Assembly (NCBI RefSeq): GCF_001425355.1
Contig: NZ_LMQN01000018.1
Location: forward strand, 63,110-127,109
Source: Chryseobacterium sp. Leaf405
Lineage (GTDB): Bacteria > Bacteroidota > Bacteroidia > Flavobacteriales > Weeksellaceae
DNA length: 64,000 nucleotides
Direction of reading: 5' to 3'
In this document: positions 16,676 to 25,728 of the stretch, in pieces
Layout of the letters: every line of letters begins with the position of its first letter
Position numbering within the stretch: the first letter of the stretch is position 1
Position numbers and translations under genes: made by a program
The notes under the pieces: generated by a model
Databases searched by the model: none
Told to the model about the DNA's origin: nothing
Seen by the model: only the letters and a program-made list of their open reading frames with translations

Positions 16676-19441
16676 ATGAAGCGTATTTACCTCGTGCCAA
16701 CTGTTCTGATGAGTTGTGTCAGTTTAACATTTGCACAAAAAAAAGAATCCGACACCATCAAGAGTGACGACAAGCTCAAAGATATTGAAGAAGTTGTCAT
16801 GATCGGATACGGATCTCAGAAAAAGTCTGATGTTACCGGATCCGTAGGTTCTGTAAAAAGTGAAGATTTTAACAAAGGTCTTGTTGCCAATGTAGGACAG
16901 TTGTTGCAGGGAAAAGTTGCCGGGGTAAATGTTGCCAATGTAAGTGGGGAGCCGGGAGCTAACCAGAATATTGTAATCAGAGGGGTTGGAAGTTTACGTT
17001 CGGGGACTACTCCGTTGTACGTAATCGATGGTTTTGTAATCGATAACAGCAATACCGGAGTCGCCAATAACCCGATGAACTTCATCAATCCTCAGGATAT
17101 TGAATCGGTAGATGTTTTGAAAGATGCTTCTGCTGCGGCAATTTACGGAGCAAGAGGAGCCAATGGAGTTATTGTTATTACCACTAAAAAAGGTAAAAAA
17201 GGAAGAACTCAAATGAACCTTTCATCCAATCTGACGATTTCCAGTCTTTCGAATAAAATGGATGTTTTCAGTGCAGACGAATTCAGAAAACAAGTGACTG
17301 CAATCGGCGGAAAACTGGATGATATGGGAGGAAATACTGATTGGCAGGATGAATTAACGAGAACAGCCGTTTCTAAGAATGTTAATTTCTCAGCATCGGG
17401 AGCCACAGAAAATTCCAATTATTATGCAGCCTTAGGATATGAAGATCAGGAGGGTATTTTATATAACAGTAATCTGAAAAGATACTCCGGGCGTGTCAAT
17501 GTTTCACAGAAAGCTTTTGACGGCAGAGTAAATATCGATTTCAACTTAAACGGAACCAGAACAGAAAATAACAGACCAAGCGTTACCAGTATGGTTTCCA
17601 ATATGCTTACCTGGAATCCTACTTATCCTGCATACACCAACGGTTCTCCAACGGCTGTTTTCAATAACGGTTCCTTCAATCCGCTTATCCGTCAGGAGAT
17701 TTATAAAGATCTCACCAATAATAACCGAATTTTAGCTAATTTTTCTCCTTCAGTAGAAATTATTAAAGGTTTAACTTATAAATTAAACTTAGGCGTAGAT
17801 TATTCTTCGGCAGACAGGATTATTCAAAATATACCTCATGCCATTCCATTAGAAATCGGAAATTTAAATCTGAATAATTTCTCTAATAACAATACGCTTG
17901 TTGAGAATACGTTAACGTATAAATTTAAACTGAACAATCATCATTTTAATGTATTGGCAGGACATTCTTACCAAAGATTGATGCTTGTTTCACGAGGATG
18001 GTATTACGAAAACTTCCCAATCAACGGTATTGAACCACAATATCAAATTCCAGCTGCTGGAAAAAACAATTCAACAACATCAATTACTGCCAATAAAAAC
18101 GAATTACAATCGTGGTTTGGAAGAGTGAATTATGATTATAATGATAAATATCTTTTAACAGCGACTTTAAGAGCAGACGGATCATCAAAATTCGGAGAAA
18201 ATAACCGTTACGGGATTTTTCCGTCAGTAGCGGCAGGATGGAATATCAGTAAAGAAGACTTCCTTGCCAATGTAAGCGCTATTAGCAATTTGAAACTAAG
18301 AGCAAGCTGGGGAAAAACAGGAAATCAGGAAATTCCAAGTAAAATCACCAAGAGAAGCTATAAATCTGATTCTAACGGAACTGCACAGGCAACTTATCCT
18401 CTAAATGACAGCGGAAATTATCCTGTAGGTGTGTATTTGGTAAGAGTGGATAATCCTGATCTTCAATGGGAAGTTACGACGCAAACCAATATCGGTTTAG
18501 ATTTCGGAGTCTTGAATAACCGATTAACAGGTAGTGTAGATTTCTTCAGAAAAGTTTCTGACAATATTTTGATGGAAATTAACCCTGTAGACCCTATTGA
18601 GCCGGCTCCTACTATGTGGAAGAATATCCCTAACATGACCATTAATAATGTAGGTTATGAAATATCTTTAAACTACAACAGTGATCCTAATAAAGCATTT
18701 ACCTACAGCATCGGAGGTAATACTTCATTCATTAGAAATAAAGTAAAACATTCTCCTTACCGGGTAATTTCTACCGGTGAGGCACAGGGTCCCGGAACTA
18801 CGAATGCAGTAATTAACGGATATATTAATGATCAGCCTATCGGGACTTTTTATGTAAGAGAATTTTTAGGATTAAATGCAAACGGAACCAATATTTTCAG
18901 AGATGTAGACGGTGACGGGATTATTACAGACAATGACAGAGTAGCTGCCGGAAGTGCATTGCCGGATTTTACTTATAATTTATACTTAAAAGCAGCTTAT
19001 AAAAATTTCGATTTAGGATTAAATTTCAACGGAGTTGCCGGAAATATGATTTACAACAATACCGCTTCTACTCTATTTTCACGAGGAAGATTAGGTATTT
19101 CACAGAACACCACAGATGTTGCCACCCAATTTCCTAATGAAAGCGTTAACAACACCAATGTTATCTCTACGAGATACCTTGAAAAAGGAGATTTCTTCAG
19201 ACTTAATAATGCAACGCTAGGATACAATCTTAACCCTAGAATCTTAGGAATCGGTGAACACATCAGAAACATCAGATTCTCTGTAACAGCTCAGAATGTC
19301 TTTGTTATCACTAAATATTCAGGGTTTGATCCGGAAATCAACACCGGTCTTTCTCAAGGAGGAATCCAGTCATTCGGTATCGACTATGCCACTTATCCTA
19401 AAGCCAGAAGCTTCGTATTCGGTGTAAACGTAGCCTTTTAA
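16676..19441 (+). CDS. SusC/RagA-family TonB-dependent transporter (phosphatase-linked)
   Basis: The 921-residue protein has a signal peptide (about 1-20), the TonB-box-like EEVVMIGYGS, plug motifs TPLYVIDGFVIDN and DASAAAIYGARGANGV, and a barrel ending in NVAF. Like the SusC at 6109-8982 it lacks the N-terminal carboxypeptidase-like domain. It is divergent from two alkaline phosphatases and preceded by a PHO-box-like repeat. I infer uptake of an organic-phosphate compound or phosphorylated glycan; SusCD-like systems induced by phosphate limitation are known in flavobacteria. The substrate is not visible from sequence. susD follows 22 bases later. Confidence 0.92.
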   Translation: MKRIYLVPTVLMSCVSLTFAQKKESDTIKSDDKLKDIEEVVMIGYGSQKKSDVTGSVGSVKSEDFNKGLVANVGQLLQGKVAGVNVANVSGEPGANQNIVIRGVGSLRSGTTPLYVIDGFVIDNSNTGVANNPMNFINPQDIESVDVLKDASAAAIYGARGANGVIVITTKKGKKGRTQMNLSSNLTISSLSNKMDVFSADEFRKQVTAIGGKLDDMGGNTDWQDELTRTAVSKNVNFSASGATENSNYYAALGYEDQEGILYNSNLKRYSGRVNVSQKAFDGRVNIDFNLNGTRTENNRPSVTSMVSNMLTWNPTYPAYTNGSPTAVFNNGSFNPLIRQEIYKDLTNNNRILANFSPSVEIIKGLTYKLNLGVDYSSADRIIQNIPHAIPLEIGNLNLNNFSNNNTLVENTLTYKFKLNNHHFNVLAGHSYQRLMLVSRGWYYENFPINGIEPQYQIPAAGKNNSTTSITANKNELQSWFGRVNYDYNDKYLLTATLRADGSSKFGENNRYGIFPSVAAGWNISKEDFLANVSAISNLKLRASWGKTGNQEIPSKITKRSYKSDSNGTAQATYPLNDSGNYPVGVYLVRVDNPDLQWEVTTQTNIGLDFGVLNNRLTGSVDFFRKVSDNILMEINPVDPIEPAPTMWKNIPNMTINNVGYEISLNYNSDPNKAFTYSIGGNTSFIRNKVKHSPYRVISTGEAQGPGTTNAVINGYINDQPIGTFYVREFLGLNANGTNIFRDVDGDGIITDNDRVAAGSALPDFTYNLYLKAAYKNFDLGLNFNGVAGNMIYNNTASTLFSRGRLGISQNTTDVATQFPNESVNNTNVISTRYLEKGDFFRLNNATLGYNLNPRILGIGEHIRNIRFSVTAQNVFVITKYSGFDPEINTGLSQGGIQSFGIDYATYPKARSFVFGVNVAF

Positions 19442-19463
19442 TTAATCATTAAAAAAGAAAACA

Positions 19464-21200
19464 ATGAAAAATAAATTTTTAATTTCTATACTAAGTTTGA
19501 GTGCTCTGGTTGCCACGGGATGTACAGACCTTTCAGAACAAGTGATTGATGAATCGCTACAAGTACAGGCAGAAAATGTTGTAGAATCGGTACTTGCGCC
19601 AGCTTACGGTCCGCTTCCTGATGCATTTACCCATACAAAAAATTATGGGCTTCAGTTAATCAGTTCAGATCAGGCTATTTTACCTCCAAGAGGAAGCGGA
19701 AATGACTGGTACGACGGCGGAAAATATATTGAACTTCACCAGCACACGACCACAACTACCAATGTTGTTGTACAGCAGACATGGGATGCATTCAGACTGA
19801 TGCTTTCCAGAACCGTTACTGCTATCGACAAACTGCAACCCTTAGTTTCAACAGATCCAAACGCTGCAAAAGCACTTTCTGAAATGCGTGCATTGAGAGC
19901 GTATTACAATATGTTAATGCTTGATTATTGGGGAATTGCATTCAAAAAAGATAATGCGGGTGAGAATTCTCAGATTCTAAGAAAGCAGGAAGCTATCAGC
20001 TATATCGAAAGTGAATTTCTTGCTGTCGTAAATGATCTTGATAATACAAAAGGTCCAGGAAGAATGTCTCAGGCAGCGGTAAACGGATTTTTAGCACAAC
20101 TTTATCTTAACGCAGCCGTTTACAGAGATCCTTACGGAACACCCGTTTTCTCAGCAACGGATATGGATAAGGTGATTGAATATACCAATAAAGTCATCAA
20201 CAGTGGAAAATTTACTTTATCTCCTGAATATTTTGCCATCTTTGATGATAACAATCACACGAATAAAGAGTTAATTTTTGCCATTGACCAACGTCAGGAT
20301 CTTAACACGTCTCACAACAGATTAGGTTATTGGTCATTATCTGGAAGTCAATATCCATTAGCCGCTTTCCCGAAAGCCAATGGAACAGACGGACCAGCCA
20401 TTACTTCTGATTTTTATCAAACCTGGGTACAGGCTTACGGAAGTACAGATCCCGCACAGGCAGACGCTCGATTTTATAAAGAAAATTTTACGGTTCCTGC
20501 CAATTTACAGAATTTAACCGGAGTTACTCCTGCTAATGATTCTGATCATTATTTTCTGGTAGACGGCGCTACTTACGAAATCAACAGAGGAATTCAGAGA
20601 GGAATCCAATGGGGATTGCGAAATGCATCAAACGGACAACCTTTCAAGATGGAGAGCGGAAAATATAAAATCTATCCGATCATCGAACAGAGAAATGGAT
20701 ATGTTAGTTATGTAAATCACACCTTAGAAATCGATCTTGAAAATCCAAATAACAAAGATTATACGGATGGGTACAGAGTTTCAAAATACCAGTTCAGCAG
20801 AACATCTGATACCGGGAGAAACAGAGGAAATGCAGATATTGTGCTTTTACGTTTCGCCGATATTTATTTGATGCGTGCTGAAGCCCAGTTAAGAAAAGGC
20901 AATGCAGCAGCGGCTTTAGCAGACGTAAACCTCGTAAGAGCTTCCAGAACAGCAAGACCTTCCGTAACTCCTGCAGCTTTACCTTCAATTAATCTCAATA
21001 CACTTTATAGAGAAAGAGGTTTTGAATTCTACTGGGAATATTCCAGAAGAACAGATATGATTCGTTTCGGACACTATGAAGATGCTTATACTTCAAAAAC
21101 CAACGCAGATGTAAGAAAAAGGCTTTTCCCTATTCCGCAGTCTGCCATTGATGGAGCATCAAGTGCTCCCGGTTATCTGGTTCAGAACTCAGGCTATTAA
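19464..21200 (+). CDS. SusD/RagB-family outer-membrane lipoprotein (phosphatase-linked)
   Basis: The protein has 578 residues with lipobox VATGC (Cys20). SusD-type features are the helical segment MRALRAYYNMLMLDYWG, the C-terminal YRERGFEFYWEYSRRTDMIRF region split over two conserved helices, and PIPQSAID near the end. It should cap the SusC at 16676-19441 and bind the same ligand. A strong terminator follows 21 bases after the stop, closing the two-gene operon. Confidence 0.92.
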   Translation: MKNKFLISILSLSALVATGCTDLSEQVIDESLQVQAENVVESVLAPAYGPLPDAFTHTKNYGLQLISSDQAILPPRGSGNDWYDGGKYIELHQHTTTTTNVVVQQTWDAFRLMLSRTVTAIDKLQPLVSTDPNAAKALSEMRALRAYYNMLMLDYWGIAFKKDNAGENSQILRKQEAISYIESEFLAVVNDLDNTKGPGRMSQAAVNGFLAQLYLNAAVYRDPYGTPVFSATDMDKVIEYTNKVINSGKFTLSPEYFAIFDDNNHTNKELIFAIDQRQDLNTSHNRLGYWSLSGSQYPLAAFPKANGTDGPAITSDFYQTWVQAYGSTDPAQADARFYKENFTVPANLQNLTGVTPANDSDHYFLVDGATYEINRGIQRGIQWGLRNASNGQPFKMESGKYKIYPIIEQRNGYVSYVNHTLEIDLENPNNKDYTDGYRVSKYQFSRTSDTGRNRGNADIVLLRFADIYLMRAEAQLRKGNAAAALADVNLVRASRTARPSVTPAALPSINLNTLYRERGFEFYWEYSRRTDMIRFGHYEDAYTSKTNADVRKRLFPIPQSAIDGASSAPGYLVQNSGY

Positions 21201-21221
21201 TATTTTTTACTATACTTTCAT

Positions 21222-21248
21222 AAAACTGCCGACACAATCGGCAGTTTT
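21222..21248 (+). terminator. Terminator of the phosphatase-linked susCD operon
   Basis: Eleven-base arms AAAACTGCCGA / TCGGCAGTTTT with a five-base loop run into seven T residues. Confidence 0.9.
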
Positions 21249-21414
21249 TTTGGCTATAGATACTTTCAGGAATACAAGATTCTCCGTTAATTTCCTCATA
21301 GAATTTAACTTCTAATATCAGAAATAAAGGATTTATAGAGTCTGTAGTCACTGACACAATGTAAGGCTGACCTCGACTGTCTCTTCCACCACCTATTAAA
21401 GTACATCCGTATTC
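21246..21414 (-). pseudogene. Remnant of an unidentified coding sequence
   Basis: One minus-strand frame from 21414 downwards reads EYGCTLIGGGRDSRGQ then PYIVSVTTDSINPLF and on to GESCIPESIYSQ, which has protein-like composition. It has no start codon (two stops lie just upstream in frame) and it runs on antisense through the susCD terminator into the 3' end of susD, so its natural C-terminus is missing too. I read it as a decayed fragment. Family not recognised. Confidence 0.35.
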
Positions 21415-21458
21415 TTAACCTTATTGGTAAATTTTTCTATATTATTTTTGAAATATAT

Positions 21459-22073
21459 TTACTCATTTTTAATGAGTCGGAACGTAAGATTGATTCGTGG
21501 TTTCATAGGTTTGGCTGATTTAGCAATACGATGTTCCCAATACTGTTGAAGGTCACCCTTCATTATAAGCAATGAGCCATGCGGAAGCGGCAGACTGTAC
21601 TTGCTTTGATGATGATCTTTTTTTCTGAAATCAAAGTTCCGGGTTTCCCCTAAACTTATTGACGCTATTACAGGACGCTTTCCGTAACGGCTTTCTTTAT
21701 CTCTGTGCCACGCAACCGAATCATTGTTATCCCGGTAAAGATTAAGCAATACTCCATTGAATTGATAACCAAATTCTTTCTCAATCCTTACTTTTAGAGA
21801 TAATAATTCCGGAGTCCAAGGATTAGTGGTTGATATATTATTATCTGCTGATTCGTAAGATTCTTTATCATCACCAAACCAAGCGGTCAGGCGGGGAGTC
21901 AGAATTTCTTTATCATACATTTTCTGGGTATGCTGTTCCCATAAAACATTATGTAAAAGTGTATCTTTAAGTGTATCAGCTTCTTCCCTACTCAGGAAAT
22001 GCTCCTTATATTCCAAAAGATCTTTTGGAAATTCATAAAACTCTTCTGCTTCAAATAAACTCAGCTGTCCCAT
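21459..22073 (-). CDS. AlkB-like alpha-ketoglutarate-dependent dioxygenase
   Basis: With the start at 22073 (MGQLSLFEAEEF) the protein has 204 residues, normal for AlkB2/3-like DNA repair enzymes. The Fe(II) ligands are visible as WHRDKE (His123, Asp125) and EHRI (His181), and the 2-oxoglutarate-binding arginines in PRINLTFR (Arg193, Arg199). It removes alkyl groups from DNA or RNA bases by oxidative demethylation. The frame stays open for 31 more codons to an ATG at 22166, but that part is AT-rich, contains a TCCCATT/AATGGGA dyad and does not resemble the family, so the shorter start is preferred. It is a stand-alone gene. Confidence 0.9.
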   Translation of the reverse strand: MGQLSLFEAEEFYEFPKDLLEYKEHFLSREEADTLKDTLLHNVLWEQHTQKMYDKEILTPRLTAWFGDDKESYESADNNISTTNPWTPELLSLKVRIEKEFGYQFNGVLLNLYRDNNDSVAWHRDKESRYGKRPVIASISLGETRNFDFRKKDHHQSKYSLPLPHGSLLIMKGDLQQYWEHRIAKSAKPMKPRINLTFRLIKNE

Positions 22074-22269
22074 TATATTTTTAAAATAAATCCCATTTAA
22101 TGGGAATTTTTCATCATTTATGTTTTTAGCTTCCTTTCGGGGAAGTTTTTTATGATTATAAATCAAGTTTTCCGAAATTTTTAAGCTTGTTTCGGTTGAA
22201 AAAGCCTGAATTGCTATTATAAAAGTAATAATCCTTATTCATATTACAAAAATTAACCATTCTAAAACA

Positions 22270-22325
<56 letters not shown>

Positions 22326-22526
22326 GTAATATTAGAATCTCTTCAAAATTTCATTACTGAATGATGATTTATATAGTTTTTCTAAAATCAATATATAGCA
22401 AAAAGAGACCGTTTAAAAGCAACAATCCCCCCTATTTTTCTGAATTAATAATCCTTTTTAACATTTAGCTATTAAATTCATTATGTTAATAGTTATTTTT
22501 TATTGTTTTATTTGAAAATCTATGAT

Positions 22527-22534
22527 TACTTTTG
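22527..22534 (+). promoter_or_regulatory. -7 box for the metalloprotease gene
   Basis: TACTTTTG matches TAnnTTTG, with a TTG 21 bases upstream. It overlaps an in-frame TTG codon that could extend the gene, which supports the ATG at 22556 as the real start. Confidence 0.55.
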
Positions 22535-22555
22535 AAGGATCAAACAATTCTAAGT

Positions 22556-25471
22556 ATGAATAAATTTATAACTACTTTTTTATGTAGTCTGATTGGAGGA
22601 ACTGCTTTTGCGCAGTGGACTCCAACTGCATTTGAAGGAAGATCTGAGAAATCTTCTAATGTGAGAAGTTACTACAAGCTGGATGTAAATGCAATCCAGA
22701 ATCAGCTTAAAGATGCACAGGAGATGGGTAGAAGTGCCAAACCTGTAGAAATTTCTTTGCCTACTTTGGAGGGTAAAGTTGAAAAGTTTGCGGTTTATAG
22801 TTTTCCGGTTCTTGTAAAAAGCCTGGCAGATCGCTATCAATTAGGCTCCTATGTAGGGGTGGGTGTTGATGATCCTTCTAAATATGTTAGGTTTTCCGTT
22901 GCTCCGAATGATTTTCAGTCTATGATTATCAAAGACGGAGTATATCAATTTATTGAGCCTGCCAACTCTGACAAAACAGTGTATGGAGTACATCCTAAAA
23001 CTAACAAAACTCCGGGAGGTTTTCTTTGCAGCATGAATGAAAGTGTTTTGTCTAAAAAGCAAATCGATGCTTTATACTCTAAAGGGCAAACTTTCGATAA
23101 AAATCCTACAAATTTTGCCAAGTCTTCTGATCAGAAATACAGATCGATGAGATTAGCTATGTCTGTAACCGGAGAGTACACTCAGTTTCACGGAGGTACT
23201 GTAGCAGGTGCTGTTACGGCAATTAATGCTACCATGACCAGAGTAAACGGTGTATTTGAAAAAGATTTTGCTTTACATTTATTTGTACAGGATTTTCCGG
23301 GGGTTATTTATACCAACGCAGCAACAGATCCTTATTCTGCAGCAGCAACAGGAGCCGGTGGTGCCTGGAACCTAGAATTACAGAATACCTTAACTGCCAA
23401 TGTAGGAAACGCAAATTATGATATCGGTCACTTGTTCGGAGCTTCCGGAGGAGGAGGTAATGCAGGGTGTATCGGATGTGTATGTACTGACCCTACGACA
23501 GCTGAGCCTGAAGGAAAAGGTTCTGGATTTACTTCTCCGGCAGATGCTATTCCGCAGGGAGATAATTTCGACATCGATTATGTAGCACACGAAATGGGTC
23601 ACCAGTTAGGTGCTAATCATACCTTTTCTATGAATGTAGAAGGAACCGGAGTGAATATGGAACCAGGTTCGGGATCAACAATCATGGGATATGCGGGTAT
23701 TACGGGAGCTACAGACGTTCAGGCTCATTCTGATGCTTACTTCCATGTGGCAAGTATTTTACAGGTTGAAGATAACCTATCTACTACAACTTGTGATATT
23801 GAAACCACAGTAACCAACAATCCTCCTGTAATCGGAGCTCTTTCAGATTACACGATTCCTAAAGGAACTGCATTTGTACTGACAGCAACTGCTACAGATC
23901 CTGAAAACGATCCTATGACGTATACTTGGGAGCAGTTTGACAGTACAAACACTCCGGTAACAGGTGTTACAGGAAATAATACAACTGGTGCGTTATTCAG
24001 ATCATGGACGCCTACCGCTACTGGAAATACAAGATATTTCCCTAAGTTATCTTCAGTATTAGCCGGTAACCTTACTGTTCCTGCAGATTGGGAAACAGTA
24101 TCAAACGTAGCTAGAGCCACCAACTTTGTATTAACAGTAAGAGACAACAGCCCTATTTCAAATTCACAGCAAACGCAGAGTGATATTGTAACAGTAACGG
24201 TAAGCAATGACGGACCTTTTAAAATAAATACTTCGCAGGTTTATCATAATACACCGTCTAATATAACATGGGATGTTGCGAATACTGCTGCTGCTCCGTA
24301 TAATGCTGCAAATGTAAAAATTGATTATACAACGGATAACGGAACAACATGGACTGTATTATCAGCTTCGACTCCTAATGACGGAACTCAGCCCTATACT
24401 TTCCCGGTTTCTCTGAACGGGCAAAATATTAAAGTAAGAATTTCGGCTATCGGAAATGTTTTCTACGCAGTAAAACAAATGACGGTAACTTCAGCTGCAG
24501 TGTGTGACGGAAGCGCTCCTACAGGAATTGTAGTAAGCAATGTAACTTCCACCGGCGCTTCGGTAAACTGGAATACCGTTGTTGGTGCTACTTATCAGAT
24601 AAGATATAAAAAATCGACAGAGACCGTTTGGCAACAAACAACTTCTGCTACAAACTCTGTCGTTTTAGCAAGCTTAGAGGAAGGTGTGAAATATGATATA
24701 CAGGTAGCTGCTGTTTGTTCAGGAACTACAGGAACATATTCTACTAACATTCAGTTTATTACCGCTTCTTCTGTCACTTATTGTGCATTAACATCCGCTG
24801 ATCCTTCTGAAGAATACATCTCGAATGTAACTTTATCGAATGTTAATAACAATTCAGGATCAAGTACTTATACTAATTACGGACCTGATCCTACAAAATT
24901 AATTAATCTGGTAAGCGGATCATCAAATACAGTTTCCGTAACTAAAACATGGCCTGCAGATATTTATCCTGAAGGTGTAAGAGTATGGATCGATTTCAAC
25001 AGAGACGGAACATTTGATACAACAGAAATGGTATTAAATTCTGCAGCTAGTACTACCCCTACAGTGAGCGGTACATTTACCGTTCCTACAACAGCCATTC
25101 AGAATAAAACCCTGAAAATGAGAGTTGCTCTACGATATAATGCCTCTCCTGCTGCATGTACATCTTATACATACGGTGAAGTAGAGGATTATAATGTAAT
25201 GATTGTTTCCGGAATATTGGCAACAAATGAAGTGAATGCTAATAATGACGGAATCCAACTATATCCAAACCCTGCGTCAGATGTCTTGAATATAACAAAA
25301 GTATCAGACAAAGCAGTTTATAAAATCTATAGTGCTGCTGGTCAGTTGATAGACAATGGAAATATCAATTCAGGAAAAATTAATGTTTCTGGCTTGATAA
25401 AAGGCGGATATGTTATTACGATTGAAGAGAAAGGAAAAGATTTATTTAAATCTAAGTTCATCAAAAAGTAA
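22556..25471 (+). CDS. Secreted zinc metalloprotease (reprolysin-like) with T9SS sorting tail
   Basis: The 971-residue protein has these parts in order: signal peptide (1-20, ending AFAQ); propeptide-like region; metzincin catalytic domain with HExxHxxGxxH as HEMGHQLGANH (345-355) and a following Met-turn-like IMGYAG; beta-sandwich linkers; a fibronectin type III domain (about 650-730); a GEVEDY domain (motif near 874); and a T9SS type A tail (LYPNPASDVL near 900, ending FKSKFIKK). It is exported by T9SS and probably cell-surface bound or released, degrading proteins. The tail and GEVEDY domain are typical of Bacteroidota exoenzymes. A strong terminator follows. Confidence 0.92.
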   Translation: MNKFITTFLCSLIGGTAFAQWTPTAFEGRSEKSSNVRSYYKLDVNAIQNQLKDAQEMGRSAKPVEISLPTLEGKVEKFAVYSFPVLVKSLADRYQLGSYVGVGVDDPSKYVRFSVAPNDFQSMIIKDGVYQFIEPANSDKTVYGVHPKTNKTPGGFLCSMNESVLSKKQIDALYSKGQTFDKNPTNFAKSSDQKYRSMRLAMSVTGEYTQFHGGTVAGAVTAINATMTRVNGVFEKDFALHLFVQDFPGVIYTNAATDPYSAAATGAGGAWNLELQNTLTANVGNANYDIGHLFGASGGGGNAGCIGCVCTDPTTAEPEGKGSGFTSPADAIPQGDNFDIDYVAHEMGHQLGANHTFSMNVEGTGVNMEPGSGSTIMGYAGITGATDVQAHSDAYFHVASILQVEDNLSTTTCDIETTVTNNPPVIGALSDYTIPKGTAFVLTATATDPENDPMTYTWEQFDSTNTPVTGVTGNNTTGALFRSWTPTATGNTRYFPKLSSVLAGNLTVPADWETVSNVARATNFVLTVRDNSPISNSQQTQSDIVTVTVSNDGPFKINTSQVYHNTPSNITWDVANTAAAPYNAANVKIDYTTDNGTTWTVLSASTPNDGTQPYTFPVSLNGQNIKVRISAIGNVFYAVKQMTVTSAAVCDGSAPTGIVVSNVTSTGASVNWNTVVGATYQIRYKKSTETVWQQTTSATNSVVLASLEEGVKYDIQVAAVCSGTTGTYSTNIQFITASSVTYCALTSADPSEEYISNVTLSNVNNNSGSSTYTNYGPDPTKLINLVSGSSNTVSVTKTWPADIYPEGVRVWIDFNRDGTFDTTEMVLNSAASTTPTVSGTFTVPTTAIQNKTLKMRVALRYNASPAACTSYTYGEVEDYNVMIVSGILATNEVNANNDGIQLYPNPASDVLNITKVSDKAVYKIYSAAGQLIDNGNINSGKINVSGLIKGGYVITIEEKGKDLFKSKFIKK

Positions 25472-25495
25472 TATAACCCTAAATAGTAATAATGA

Positions 25496-25515
25496 GGCTG
25501 CCTGAAAAGGCAGTC
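25496..25515 (+). terminator. Terminator of the metalloprotease gene
   Basis: Arms GGCTGCCT / AGGCAGTC (one G-T pair) with a four-base loop are followed by seven T residues, 24 bases past the stop. Confidence 0.88.
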
Positions 25516-25728
25516 TTTTTTTATTCTTAATTTTTATTGAATCAACTCTTTAATCGTGTCTTTTAATCTATTATGTAAAAACTATTAAACATATCTTAAT
25601 CAAAACAACCTATTTTTGAAGCACATCTCCGAAATTATATAATCAAAACTTTGTATATTCGCAGCGTTTTTTTTAAAGAGAACTTTTTAAACAGTTTCAA
25701 TTATTTTTTAAATTAAAAATTATTCAGG

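Noticed and set aside
22074..22166. 31-codon N-terminal extension of the AlkB-like gene
   Set aside because: The extension is unlike the family, and the shorter form matches the usual length.
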